Shown: in pieces, positions 11,845 to 24,176 of the stretch
Position numbering within the stretch: position 1 is the stretch's first letter
Layout of the letters: every line of letters starts with the position of its first letter
Assembly (NCBI GenBank): GCA_900155495.1
Contig: FTLJ01000087.1
Coordinates: 32,866 to 96,865, forward strand
Source: Porogramme epimiltina
Lineage: Eukaryota > Basidiomycota > Agaricomycetes > Polyporales > Polyporaceae
Length of the DNA: 64,000 nt
Reading direction: 5' to 3'
The notes under the pieces: model-generated
Told to the model about the DNA's origin: nothing
The model's database searches: none
Seen by the model: the letters and a program-made list of their open reading frames with translations, nothing else
Made by a program: the position numbers and the translations under genes

Positions 11845-12380
11845 CTTCGAGCTCTTCAATTTGTAGATAGTCGCTATGGACGGCCCACAAGGGGAACGCT
11901 TCTTGAATAGAAGCATTTGGAGATTGTGAGTGTACTGTTTGTCTTGTGATACGTGACGAGACAAAATGTGCAGTTCATTACGATCGCCTGCGCATGCGAC
12001 ACTTGGCACTGCAACCTGTGTGATAGTCCCTGCTGATATAGAAGGCATTGCAGAGCGTTTCCGGGGATGTGGCGATGGAGGTATAAAGTGTGGAGGCAGT
12101 AGCGGTGTGCCGTTCAAGTTCAATTGGAAGTCGACGACAAAGTTGCCAGCGGCCGACATGGATCATGTGACGTCATTAGCGCTTCGTCGCCACGAGGCCA
12201 GCAAAACACTCAGGAACAAGCGCCTAGAAATCATCGCCGTTGCCCTGAACATCAACCTGCTACTCTGGCACAGTCCACGCGAGTACTTTCTTGTCCTCGA
12301 AGTATCATGTCTGACAGGATATGAGTGCGTAGGCGGTGACCCATTGTTCCGGACCCTCGCGCACTTCGTGATCACTGATC
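11845..12380. other. Intergenic between HET1 and HET2
   Basis: About 540 nt. It contains open frames on both strands (for example 11966-12520 plus), but they overlap the HET2 start and show no HET or other domain. It presumably holds the HET1 3' UTR and the HET2 promoter. Confidence 0.4.
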
Positions 12381-14650
12381 ATGTGGATGCTCAATACGAC
12401 GACCGCGGAACTGAAGTTCTTTGGCCGTCCACAGGATGTCCCAGGCGGATATGCTATTCTGTCACATGTGTGGGGAAACCCCTCCGAAGAAGACACTTTC
12501 CAATCTGTCCAGGCTGCTAGCAAACAATTGGGGAAGACTGCCAAGAAATCGCAACAGCGATTATCCTCGCTCAGTCAACTCCAGGCTGGAACTATCGATC
12601 AGCTAAACTTGAAGGAGATGGTCTCCGCACTCGTAGCAGAGCAAGTTAGTGCACTGACATTAAGACCTATAGTTTCACTCCTACCGCAAGGGTCCTTGGT
12701 GCTCCCAGACGAAGATGCGCTCATCTCGGCTACGCCCAACGCTAGCACCTCTGGGCCGCTCGAAGAGAGCGATCTGATGCTAATGAAGGAAACAACGGGT
12801 AAGCGTGGTATTTGCAGACTAGGGGAAAGGCAAGAGGAGCTAATAGAGAGCATTAGACACGCCGTTTTATGCTGTTGCCTCTACAACGCCACGAGATATG
12901 ATCTCATGCAAAATTCGCAACTTCTTGATTCAAGCGGAAAAGCATGGCTATAGCTGGGCTTGGGCCGACACGTGTTGCATTGACAAGACGAGCAGCGCTG
13001 AACTCACAGAAGCGATCAACTCGATGTTCGAGTACTACTCCCTCTGCGACGTTTGCTATGTGTATCTCGGCGACGTTCCGGCCGACGATGACGTGTCTGC
13101 TCCAGACGCCGTCTTTGCTAAGAGCGCATGGCATACGCGAGGCTGGACGCTACAGGAGCTGCTCGCTCCTAAGGTCATCCTCTTCATGTCGCGCGACTGG
13201 ACACCTCTGGGTACGAAGACCAACCTTGGGGAGACACTAAGCAAGATTTGCGACATCCCTATCGAAGTCCTCCGCTTTGAGAAGGACGTTGCGGACTTGA
13301 CGGTAGCCGAGCGTATGTCTTGGGCGGCAGAGCGAAAGACAACAAGGGTTGAGGACGAAGCGTACTGCTTGTTTGGTCTCTTCGGAATCAACATGCCAAC
13401 GCTCTACGGTGAAGGGTCCAACGCTTTCTACCGACTTCAAGAGGAGATCATCAGAACATCTCCGGACGCTTCGATCTTTCTGTGGGGTTACCCGTGGAGG
13501 GTATCGACTATCCGAGAAATCATCCCGCGTAAAAAGCACCAGTGCCGCGAGTATCGACGTCACCTCCTTGCAAGCTCGCCATCGTACTTTTTCAAGTCGT
13601 GGGAATTGAAGCGCGTCGGCGAGGTATGGAACACTCGGGTAAGTCGACCAGTCCACCATCCACGTACTGTATATGACCGCGTGTCCAGGATAGCTTCTCC
13701 CATTGCCCTCAATCACCCCAGCCAACGGAGGCGGTGAAGTTCACCTTGAATCTCCATGGTGTATACGCCCACATCCCCATCGCTGAGCTCGACGATGACC
13801 ACTCCGTTGCCAACGTTTTCCATACGCATCAAGAGTCTAGTCACCCTGTATACCTCGTTCTCCGCAAGGCTCGTGACGTCACTCGGGAAGGTCGACAGTT
13901 ATACCATCTCGGGTGCTACTCTAAACCGTCTTGGCATGGCGGAGAGCATTACCGTCTCGTTCAGCCAAAGGCCCCGATACCTGCTTCGGATTGGAAGTGG
14001 ATGGACATCTACCTCTCCCATCGTCCAACTTTCCGCGCACAGAACGTCGATCCACCTGAAGTGATGGGTCTTCTCGGCCCCGGAGTTGGCACTATGCCAT
14101 ATCGCCTTAAGCCCGGGATGCTGCTTAGCCTCGCGGGCATGAAGCTCAAGTCCGCAACTCAGGTGCCAATGAGCTGGGACGGGAACACGCCGATCATGCT
14201 CATCTTCCGCCTCTTCGACTCGCTTTGCGTAGTGGGCTTGACGCTCGGTACCTGCGACCACCCCAGCGAGCAACCCGACGGCTCTTCCTCTCATAGTGCG
14301 GATCGGGGAGATGCTCAGCATCCTTTTCTGCCCCATTACGCGTTTGTTTCCTTTCACGGACGATACTCGCGCCCGGACCCAGATGGCCCTCTGCCTCCAC
14401 ATGCGTGCCCGGACGATCACGTCGCCAGTTGGACCGACTGGTCCCGAACATTCCATGGAGAGCGGCTCGACAAGAACACGATTACGCGCCACCCGCCGAA
14501 CGTCACACGACGGCTCGAGGTTACGGTATTGTTCGCGCCGAGCCCGTTGGACGCTGTGGGGAGGACGCTGGAACTAATACGCTTCGACCTCAAGGTGCGC
14601 GGGGCCCTTTTATATAACGATTGATGCTAACAAAAATGCAGCTGGACTAA
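12381..14650 (+). CDS. HET2: HET-domain protein with DUF8212-like region and unknown C-terminal domain
   Basis: Exons 12381-12798, 12857-13638, 13689-14594 and a nine-base last exon 14642-14650; in phase, 704 aa. If the last intron is retained, the protein ends instead at 14624. It starts MWMLNTTTAELKFF. After GGYAILSHVW an insert of about 120 aa (QLNLKEMVSALVAEQVSALTL, then acidic Ser-rich sequence) separates it from CKIRNFLIQAEKHGY and WADTCCIDK near residue 175. WHTRGWTLQELLAP and TTRVEDEAYCLFGLFG follow, then the MPTLYGEGSNAFYRLQEEI block. The C-terminal domain has LNLHGVYAHIP, DIYLSHRP, VPMSWDG, LTLGTC, HYAFVSF and HACPDDHVASW followed by SRTF. The first intron was placed to restore the frame before CKIRNFL; that junction is the least certain part. 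Confidence 0.88.
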
Positions 14651-15302
14651 TTCCAGAAAGCGTAATGGAGATAGCTGGCGAATATATGTACCTTTTAATA
14701 GTAGGAAGTTTGTGATTACTCCGAGTAATGATACAGACTTCTTTGAGACTCGCTTCCCTATGTGATGATCCGCGTTCTCCTCGCCGCAGAGGCAATGCGC
14801 ACAAAGCCATACTCGATACTAGTTCCCTGCGAAAATGCTCCGTGGTGAAACGTAGTGGGCATATTGCTATAGAATTGCTGATCATCGTCTATACTTAACG
14901 GTATCACGCTCGCACTGCCCAGGCCCGCCGGGAGCGGAGCGCCGGCAAAGCACACGTGACCATTCTCCCTAGGCCTGTCCGTTTTCTCCCTCGTGTCGTC
15001 ATCATTATCGCTGTTTCCGAATTCTACTGTCCCCCCCCCCCTGCTCACTTGCTCAAATACATGACCTAGGCGGCGTTAACCTTCGCGCTAACACACTCAA
15101 CGTGCGTGCTCAGAGCGTGCCCACCCGTCCGGCTGCCGCCCTGTGCCACGTCTGAGCCTAGCGCCTCTCCGGGCCAACTCAACCTCTCTGGCATGCCGAG
15201 TGCACACTGCACGCTCGCCCTCCATACTCCGCAGGTCTGTGCAACCGACGAGACTGGATCATTGGAAACCTGAATCAATCAAGCCTCTTGCGTAGGCCTC
15301 AT
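14651..15302. other. Intergenic between HET2 and HET3
   Basis: About 650 nt without a supported gene. It includes a run of eleven C at about 15030-15040. A minus-strand ORF at 14758-15048 has no recognisable domain. Confidence 0.4.
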
Positions 15303-17506
15303 ATGTGGCTCCTCAGCACCGATCGCGCAGAACTCCGCTGTTTCCCATCCCTTGACGTCATCGACGGCGGATATGCAATCCTCTCACACACATGGGGGCA
15401 CAACGAGTCCACCTTCCAAGACCTCCAGGAGCTCGAGAGGCGGTGCAAGCTATCGGGCGAGAACCCGCGCGACCTCGTCCCGTCGAAGGTCCGGAATTGC
15501 TGCGTCGTAGCGGAGCGGGACGGGTTCCAATGGGTGTGGGTCGATACCTGCTGCATCGACAAGACCAGCAGCACAGAACTCTCCGAGGCGATCAACTCCA
15601 TGTTCAAATGGTACTCTGAATCCGAGGTGTGCTATGCCTTCCTCGCTGACGTCCCTTCAGACGACGTCATCGGCGCTCCGAACTCGGCTTTCCGTCGTGC
15701 GCGCTGGCACACGCGCGGCTGGACGCTGCAAGAGCTCATCGCCCCCATTCACCTCATCTTCCTTTCTCCCGACCATTCTGGCCAATGGACGCGCATAGGG
15801 GACAAGATAAACCTGGCTCCGCTTCTCCACGAGATCACTGGGGTGCCTGCACGGGTGCTCACTCGCGAGGATCAGTTCTATGACGTCTCCGTTGCGGAGC
15901 GTATGGCCTGGGCCTCTATGCGGACGACAGTACGGATAGAGGACGAGGCGTACGCGCTTATGGGTCTCTTCAACATCAACATGCCAACGATCTACGGGGA
16001 AGGCAGGCGTGCGTTCTGTCGGCTGCAAGAGGAGATTATGAAGCAGTCGTTTGACACGAGTTTGTTCGCCTGGGGAGACTCAGAGAATGGACTGCCTGGC
16101 TACGCGTCGAGCCTTCCCTTTTCGAAAATCTCCACCACGTTCAGGCACGACCCGCTTCTGTACCTTCTCGCCCCTTCCCCACGCTGGTTTTCTGGACGTT
16201 GTGGGGGAACTAAGATGGAATTTACTCCTAATTCGACTGCTCCGTTACAACCACGCTTATCGCGGTCACAATCTTACAGCGTATGTTCTATATCCTCTAA
16301 TCTTCCCTGCATGCTGATGACGTGTTTTAGTCAGGCACCGGCGTCGATTACCCTAAAGTTGAGGAACCATCCGGCGTCGTAGAGCTACCAGAGTTCTCAA
16401 TGACAAGTATCGGTATGAAGTGCCGGTTTCCGGTTGCGGACCTTGAGGATGGGTACGCGGTTGCGGTTCTCTTTTGCTACAATAACAAAGGACACATTGG
16501 CCTCCTTCTCCACCCCTCCAACTTCACCCCTCCGGACCCAAGTCCGAGGCGGTATAATGTCGGCTACTATTACCGATGTGTCGACGGCACGGAAGGGATT
16601 GGTCGTCTGGCTTTCCTAGGAAACAACATCCGCGCACTCGTGTTCAAGGGAAAGCCTATCACAACAACTTGGCGCGACATATATGTCGCTGAAGGACTAC
16701 CTCCGGCACTCGATGACCACGGGCTCAGCTTATCCTACTCGCTTAGCTCCATCACTCCCGCCCCACCATTCCGGATCCCCCGTTGGTTGGTCAGAAAGCT
16801 CGAACTCCTAGGGATGCAGGAGACGAACGTGCGACTGCACAGCTTGCCCGCGGGCAGGAAGCCCCTCCTCATCTCGTTCTCGCTCAGCGACCCGGAGTGG
16901 CTCGAGGTCCTATGCATCACCCTCGGGACGTGCGGGAAGCCCTCCTCCTCCGGCCACTCCGTGCGTTGGGCGAGGGCGGACTTTGGACGAGATGGCTACT
17001 GGGAAGCTGGCCTGAAGCTCACGCACGACTGCGCCGTGCACCACATCGACGCGTGGCCGGGGCTCGCGAAGACTTTCGGCGACTCGAAGCGCACGGCGCG
17101 CCTCTCGTTCACCCCTTGCCGGCTCGCGCCAGAACACACGCTCGTACTCCACATCGAGCTCGAGGGCACCGTGTATGAGAAGCTTCGGCGGGATCACAGC
17201 GTCCGCTTCCCGCCAACGTCCCCACCTGTGCCCCCTCAATCTCCCGAGTCAGCCGCGAGCTCGCACACGGCGCGCAGAAGCACTCCGCCTTCGAATACCC
17301 TACCCAAATCCTACCACTACAAGCGCCCCCGATCCGAGGAGTCCTCCGCCGCACCCCCGCTACCCCCCGCACCCGGGGCTCCTGATACTCCGGCATCATC
17401 GTCAGTGCTTGCGTCGGGGACTCAGAACTCTTCGCGCCGTTCGAGCCGCCGCAGCACGAAGAGACGCAAGCCCACCGGCGAGGATGGATTTGATGAAGAA
17501 GGTTAA
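15303..17506 (+). CDS. HET3: HET-domain protein with basic Ser/Pro-rich tail
   Basis: Two exons, 15303-16280 and 16331-17506, 717 aa. It starts MWLLSTDRAELRCFPS and is the most divergent member: the first motif reads GGYAILSHTWG, the second VWVDTCCIDKTSSTELSEAIN (near residue 79), and the DUF8212-like block TTVRIEDEAYALMGLFNI, then MPTIYGEGRRAFCRLQEEI. The insert in the HET domain is almost absent. The C-terminal domain keeps RDIYVAEGLP, ITLGTC and THDCAVHHIDAWPGLAKTF, so its HxCxxHH form differs from the common HxCxxDH. Beyond the domain is a tail of about 110 aa, rich in Pro and Ser and ending in a basic cluster SRRSTKRRK followed by acidic residues, which looks like a nuclear localisation signal. 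No defect is visible. Confidence 0.92.
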
Positions 17507-17553
17507 GAAAATGCACTAGCCCCTTCCCGCGTGCCGCATGTCGGTCTCAGTCT

Positions 17554-17898
17554 ATGGCGCTCATCGGAATGAGGCTCATGAGCCTTTTCATGGTCACCAT
17601 AACGACGGTACACCTGGAAGACCGACAGGAGTTCCGTAGGATGCAGGAGGTTATCAAACGACTGTTTGACACAGGCTTGTCAGCCTCGAGAGAATTCGAC
17701 GACGCATTGCCTAGCTCCGTATCAAGCGTTTCGTCTTCAAAAAGGCTTTCCGAACCAACTCGCTTATGTATCTTCTCGCATAAATCCTCGGAATGTAACG
17801 CTCATCTCGAACTTAGCTATCCTATGCTGGCACTGGGAGTGTGCGCAGGTTCGTGCGACGCGAAGTGCGAGTCTAACCTGGCACCTTTGGAGCAATGA
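17554..17898 (+). pseudogene. Decayed HET fragment related to HET3
   Basis: Directly after HET3, a stretch translates as LMSLF..ITT.HLEDRQEFRRMQEVIKR.FDTGLSA, which aligns gap-free with the HET3 segment LMGLF..MPTIYGEGRRAFCRLQEEIMKQSFDTSLFAWG. The invariant YGEG is lost (HLED). There is no upstream HET motif and no C-terminal domain in frame. Past about 17760 the similarity fades. It is best read as the remnant of a tandem copy of HET3. The open frame itself is probably chance. Confidence 0.6.
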
Positions 17899-18388
17899 TG
17901 CACGGAGGCTTGCGATGGAGGCAACGATGCTATAGCCTATGACGATGGGTTGTTAGGTTCGACAGGAGACGTGTGCCCCGTTTCGATGCAGCACGGAGTC
18001 CTGGTACGCGATCGCATCTTTGTAGGCACTCGAATTCAGAGCGTGCATGACAGGAATATGTCAATGGTACCACTTCTTATCCGGCCTAGCTCAGTGGCTT
18101 AGCCAGTGTGACGCATGTGAGAATGTGAGGTTTCGCGAGTTCGACCCGTCCACAGTGCACTTTCCGTTTCCTTTTTATTGCAATTCAGGAGACGTACAGG
18201 AAGCGCACAAGAACTATCACATGACTTATATGAGTCCTATGCCACGCTGGCGATTGCCTGATGAAGGGTATCACAACACCGGTGGCGATTATAAGCATTG
18301 GCGCAACTGGAAGCAGGGTGCGGGTTCATCAGTACTCAGTGGTCGGCGCTCTCCTTAAAGCTGACTACTATTTCTCAATATGTTGTAG
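17899..18388. other. Intergenic upstream of HET4
   Basis: About 490 nt between the HET relic and HET4. It contains a tRNA-like pair of box motifs near 18087-18160 that does not fold (see rejected items). Nothing else is recognised. Confidence 0.35.
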
Positions 18389-20980
18389 ATGTGGCTACTC
18401 AGCACTGCGACAGCAGAGCTTCGCTTCTTTCCTACCGTCGATGACGTCCCGGGTGCATATGCCATTCTTTCCCATGTATGGGAAGTGTCGAAGAAGAAGA
18501 CAGTTTCCAGAAAGTACAAGCCGCCGCAGAAGCATGTAAACGACGCGGGGTCAATGCGCCTATGTGGTCAGCGCAAGCTCAAGATATTCCAGAAGCCGAC
18601 CCTCGCGACAATGTCGTTCGGTCACTATCCGCACAGGTAGAACAACTTGTAACGGCAATGGTCACCCTGCAACAGCGTCCCCTCACCATCTCCGAAGTCT
18701 CGATCCTACAAGAGAATCCGGTTCGTACCTCACCCGGAGGAATCACTGGGATGTTCTTATTCTGACCGGATGACGATCGACCACCTACATATATAGATGG
18801 GTGACGTACTGCCGTCAAGAGCCTCTTTTGGGAGCGAACCGTCTGGGTTAGGATTAGAGTCACAAGAGACTCCGCGGGACCGTATCTCGCCCAAGATCCG
18901 CAACTTCTTGGCCGTAGCCGAACAGCACGGATATAGGTGGGGGTGGGCAGATACCTGTTGTATCGACAAGACAAGCAGCGCAGAGCTTACAGAAGCCATC
19001 AACTCAATGTTCCGCTACTATGCCCTCTCCGACGTCTGCTATGTCTACCTCCCCGACGTCTCCCCTGACTGTGATATGAGCATCGCAAACTCAGAGTTCC
19101 ACCGAAGTCGATGGCACGTGAGAGGATGGACTCTGCAAGAACTCCTCGCTCCGAAGAATGTCGTCTTCCTATCGCAGGACTGGTCGTTTCTCGGGAAGAA
19201 GTTCACGCTAGCTGACACCATAGAGAGCATTACACACATTCCAGCCAGTGTTCTACGCTTCGAGAAGGACGTAACAGACATGAGCGTTGCGGCTCGGATG
19301 TCTTGGGCTGCCAAACGGGAGACTACACGCGTAGAAGATGAAGCATATAGTTTGTTTGGCTTGTTTGGAGTAAACATGCCTACGTTGTACGGGGAAGGGA
19401 GCAACGCATTCTACCGGCTTCAAGAGGAAATATTTCGGACATCGACAGATGCGACCTTGCTCGTCTGGGGCCAACTGTTCAAGGCTTCTCGTGTACAAAG
19501 TGTATGGCCATTCAATGCAGCTCATTCGCATCCTTCTCGATATCTCTTCGCCCCATCTCCCAAAGAATTTCGGGAAACAGGACGTGTTACATGCGGCTCA
19601 ATGATAAATGCTTCAACCCAAAGTGTATGGTTTCGTTTCGTTCTCAAAGAGCGGCATTGACTTACTCTCAGTTTCAGGACGAGCTCAATCAACTCTCCGC
19701 CTCCCGTGCAATGTCTTTCACTATGACCCCACATGGCGTCCATGCCCACGTCCTGGTCACTGATCGCTTCACATCTATGTACGACTTCGCCTATCTCCGC
19801 TGCAATACGGAGGATGGCCGCCCTCTTTTCTTACTCCTGGAGAGGGAAAGACAAGTCGCTCAACACCCTGAGCAACCGCTTCGCTACCAGATATGCCTAA
19901 TAGGGGGTCTGCAAAATCGTCTCTTCTGTGTTCAAGACGACTCTTCGCGTAAACTTGGACCTGCGTGGAAGTGGAAGGACGTTTACCTGACACCAAGGCC
20001 TCCTTATCGTGCCGAATCCAGGCATCCTCGGAGCGATGTAGCGCGACTATCCATGGATATCCGAGGCCCTTTTCGACTTGATCCTTCTGTAATATCAGGG
20101 CTGCGCTTCCAGGATGCAACCCTTTCACTTTTCGCAGCAACAGCGCCCCCCGCCTCAAGTGGCGGATCTGCACCGGTTATGCTATCATTCAAGCATTCGA
20201 AATTCAGTGGTCATATTAGGGTCATCTTCGGCCTCTGCAGTAGCGACGTGGGGGGAGATGTTGGCTCCCATTACGCCTTCGTTGATATCAACACCAGCCG
20301 CTCAGTGTCAGTTCTGAAGACAGACTTCCCTTCCCGTATCCCTTCGCACACGTGTCCGGATCACCACTTGACAAGCTGGCGCGGCTTATCTAGGACGTTT
20401 AGAAGGACTGTTCTGATGAGGACGGACCCTCAGTCCCCCACGGGTCCCGAGGAATGGTTGGACATAACGACAACGATTTCATTTAAGAAGAGCAAGTCTA
20501 GCCTACAGAGCGAGGAAGTGCCATTAGAGTTACACATCGACGGTTTTCAGGTACGAGCTTAACTATGACATTCACGATGACCGTATGCGGATTGGCACTC
20601 ATAGTAGTTTTCAGGTTCAGAAATACGATGTATCCAAAGAAAGAGGTCGACCACGTCCCAACGAGTCCTCGGGAAGTACCATCGGGCTAGACAGAGTGTC
20701 AGAAGCTCATAGGAGGCCGCTTCCACGCCCGCTTCCCAAGACCCCGGTCTCGCAATTCCAGCCCCCCCACGTCGCTCAGCAACTTTCACGCACACTCTCA
20801 TCTTCCCTCCGCCCCCTCCTTCTTCCCGGTCGGCTTTCCTCCCGCTCCTCCACTGCAGCCATTTCAGGTAGTAGCCCCGCTAGTAAGGGAGCATCCGGCA
20901 GGCAGACACCTTCTACGCTCGGAGCTGCGCAACAAAGTAGATCGCGACCCCATGGCCCGCGGAGTAAACTGGCTATATAA
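18389..20980 (+). pseudogene. HET4: HET-domain gene with a single-base frameshift near its 5' end
   Basis: Exons 18389-18720, 18797-19624, 19678-20550 and 20615-20980. It opens with MWLLSTATAELRFF, then GAYAILSHVW, and at about 18478-18484 the frame slips by one base. The sister genes continue (G)xxEEEDTFQKV; here that sequence (SVEEEDSFQKVQ) lies in the next frame. Exon 1 is 332 nt, one short of a multiple of three, and every later exon is a multiple of three. Downstream all motifs are intact: WADTCCIDKTSSAEL, WHVRGWTLQELLAP, TTRVEDEAYSLFGLFG, C-terminal MTPHGVHAH, DVYLTPRPPYRA, HTCPDHHLTSW then SRTF. A final exon adds about 120 aa rich in Ser, Pro and Arg. It is either a very recent pseudogene or a sequencing error in a G run. 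Confidence 0.85.
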
Positions 20981-21159
20981 GTTAGGACATGAGGACCACA
21001 TAGGTACTATACATACATTCAGTTAACCTTGTACATAGTGCCAGTCTTCTGGTCGTAATGTCATCGACGCAACCGCGGTTACCTTGCGCGTCTTCCGGTC
21101 CGCTGACTGGGTAATTTAGTTCGCGTAAACATGATGAATAACATTCACATCACTCGTAA
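20981..21159. other. Short convergent gap between HET4 and HET5
   Basis: HET4 (+) and HET5 (-) end within 180 nt of each other, so their transcripts may overlap. No other feature is seen. Confidence 0.4.
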
Positions 21160-23335
21160 TTACTCGACATTGTCAACACTGAGTAGACCGGGACGACCCC
21201 TACGGAACGGAATGTATTCAACACCGTCCTGGTTAGACTAAAGTAGGGCATGTCAGCCCTCGGGGACACATAGTCACGGACAGGGAGTGAGATTGCGTAC
21301 CTCGAAATCGTCCATGCGTAAATCCAGTGTCCCACCGGTCGCGCTCAGCAAGCTCGGCGTGCACGAGACGCGGATCTTCACAACGTAGTCGAACTGTAGC
21401 CCTACTGCGAAGTACGGGCCTACGTTTCCCTCGAATACACGCGCGCGGCCAGGCCAGAGCGCGACGTGGTCGTGAGGGCACTCGTGTGGCATAGGTTGAG
21501 AAGTGGAGCTGTCCGGGGCCACATCCACCTCCGCAGATGTGCTGTAGAATCGAACTGAGACGTAGTGCGGACCAGGATCGGGCCGCGCCGCACTGTGACG
21601 CCATGTCCCCGCCGCCAACTGGAGGGACGTCGTGGAGCCAGTGGCGCAGCGGCCGAGGGTGACGGCCATGCCCGCCTCTACAAGACCTTCGCTGCTGAAC
21701 GTGAGCGTGACAGGCGGGTCACCACTCCACCCTACGGGGGCGCGGGTCGCAGAGACGAGTTCCCAGCGGTGTCGGTGCTCCAGATCGCGGATGACGGAGG
21801 CTTTGATGCGGAATGGCGGTGATATGCCGGCGCTCATGAGCGCGACGAGCGCGTGGGGGCCAAGTGGGTCCGCGCGATACTTTGGCCGTGGGGAGAGATA
21901 GATGTCTCGCCACTCCCAAATTGCGCCCTCCGCGGGAACATACGAAGTAGAAGGGACAACGAGCCGTCGATGGGCGCAGCAGCAGTTGGAAGCTCGAACG
22001 GACGTATGCGCACGTTCGTTGGCGTCCTTTGGGAGTAGGAGCCATAGTGGACCAATGTGGTTGGCGCACATTAGGTGGACGACCGAATACCTCGGGCCGA
22101 GGTCTATGACGGGGACGTGGGCGCGAACGCCTTGGGGTGTTGATATGAATGAGACGACATCGTTACGTCCAGGGGGCGGATTATGGCCGTTGCGCTGTGC
22201 CATGAGCCATTAGATCGAAGAATGAATGCGGTATGGCGAGCAACCTACTCGACCATCGAGCATCTCATCGATTCCTGGAGAGGAGATATCCTTCGCCCGA
22301 GAAAAATAGGCTGGAGATGGAGCGAGGAGATGACCTAGGGTGGCCTCGGAGCAGCTGCAGTGGCTGTGAATGATCTCCTCTGGGTCGTCTACCACATCCC
22401 TGTGTCCCCACGCGAACAGTGATGTGTCCACAGACGTCCTCATGATCTCCTCTTGCAGACGATAGAACGCGTTCCGTCCTTCTCCGTAAAGCGCAGGAAG
22501 GTTTATCCCGAATATTCCGAAAAGGCAGTACGCCTCATCTTCCACTCGCGTCGTTGTGCGCGTCGACGTCCAGGACATCCGTGCGGCCACGCTAACGTCC
22601 GTCACATCTTCGTCGAACCGCAGAACGCTCGCGCCTACGCCGGTAATCTCCTCGAGCGTCTGAGCCAGTTCTAGCTTCGTCCCGAGGAGCGTCCAGGTGG
22701 ACGACATGAACACGACCGTCTTCGGCGCCAAGAGTTCCTGTAGCGTCCACCCGCGTGTGTGCCACTGGCTTTCGCTGAACTCGGAACCGTGGTCCATCAT
22801 ATCGCAGTCTGCGGGAACGTCAGAAAGGTAGACGTAACAGACGTCGGAAAGGGCGTAGTAGCGATACATGGAGTTGATGGCCTCCGTAAGTTCGGCACTG
22901 CTCGTCTTGTCGATGCAGCAGGTGTCGGCCCAGGCCCATTCGTATCCATGGGACTTGGCGAGCGCCAAGAAGCGTCGAATTTTGAGAGAAGGGACATCGC
23001 GGCGATCTGTGGATTGTATGGCGTCTCTTCCTCCAGAAACATGATGCGCTCCGTCCTGAGAGATCCACAATAAGTCCGTTTCTGTTCGATTGCAAGAGAG
23101 TAAAGTGCACCTTCACGCACGGGGTTGAAGCGTCGCCATCGAGACGCAGTTTAGAGAGCCCCATGTTCAAAGTCCGGCCCGCTCCAGTTGCAGAAGACCG
23201 CATACGGATCCTCTGGAATGTGTCCTCTTCTCCATCCGTCCGCCATACATGGGAAAGGATGGCGTATCCACCAGGGACCGCTTCAGGGGCTGCAAATAGA
23301 ACCAAATCCGCAGTCAACGTGTTCAACAACCACAT
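21160..23335 (-). CDS. HET5: HET-domain protein with DUF8212-like region and unknown C-terminal domain
   Basis: Complement of 21160-21237, 21301-22194, 22249-23055 and 23111-23335; all exons are multiples of three, total 667 aa. It starts MWLLNTLTADLVLF at 23335. GGYAILSHVW is followed by a short basic insert instead of a coiled coil, then LKIRRFLALAKSHGYEW and WADTCCIDKTSSAEL (near residue 117), WHTRGWTLQELLAP and TTRVEDEAYCLFGIFG, then LPALYGEGRNAFYRLQEEI. The C-terminal domain shows STPQGVRAHVP, DIYLSPRPKYRA, APVGWSG, VTLGRC, HYVSVRF and HECPHDHVALWPGRARVF. A last exon of 78 nt adds 25 residues, SNQDGVEYIPFRRG and onward. It is the only minus-strand member of block A and converges on HET4. 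Confidence 0.9.
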
Positions 23336-24176
23336 ATGGCCGACGTTGCTACCTCCTGGTAGGACGAGCGAGCTCAGCGTTGAACTGAAGGTGCGAAGAA
23401 AGGGAGTGTACCTCCACTCACAGATGAGATGTTGACGGGGAGATTTATTCAGACTTTCTAGGATCTTGGTAGTCGGCAGGGAGTCTTGGGCTTTATGACT
23501 CCTATATTTCATAAAATAAATGCCAACGGACATGTTAGCGAAAGTCTACACAGAGGACTCTACTCACCCTACTAGAGATTATGAAATAGAAGGCGAAGCA
23601 CTTGCGGCGGTTCTGCAGATCATCGGTGCATCGACGTAGCCGTGTCAGCGACACACTGGCTCTCGGTGTGTGATGGCGCCATACTTTTGTTCTGGAGTGC
23701 GACGCCTCTTGTGCCGGAGGGAGGCCTGAAGTTGAAAGTCTTGACTCAAGGGAACTTGATGGAGCCTACATCGTTTGAATGTCGTTGTAAACGAAAACCG
23801 CCTACCGCCGCTCGATGATAGATGCGGCCGCGTTCGGCATCAAATTACGTAACGTGTTGAGCGTAATCAGGCGCCCGTCGCTCGGCGACGTCGCGAGTCG
23901 CGACCCGCAGCAACTCTGCGGCTTCGACATAGAGGAGAGCTTATGGCATCCCTCCTTCAGCTGATCACCTCGCGCTCATCCTCGACAAATCTCTTCATCA
24001 TGTTCCCAGTCGCCGACATTTCCTTCGGGGACACCCTGGTCTCTTCCGCGTCCTTCAACGATTCTGGCAAGCGAGACATTCCACCTGGAGCTCCGAGGCA
24101 GCTGCAAGAGCTTAGCTCCTCGTTCACGCACAACTAGCTTTGATAAGAGGGTTTAAAGCGGGGTTTTGCGGAACTA
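23336..24176. other. Divergent intergenic region between HET5 and the MFS gene
   Basis: About 840 nt carrying the promoters of HET5 (-) and the MFS gene (+). Small ORFs only; no domain or repeat recognised. Confidence 0.4.

Noticed and set aside
18085..18165. tRNA-like boxes (cctagctcagtggcttag and gcgagttcgaccc)
   Set aside because: A-box and B-box words are present, but the T stem has mismatches (gcgag/cgtcc) and no seven-pair acceptor stem can be formed.
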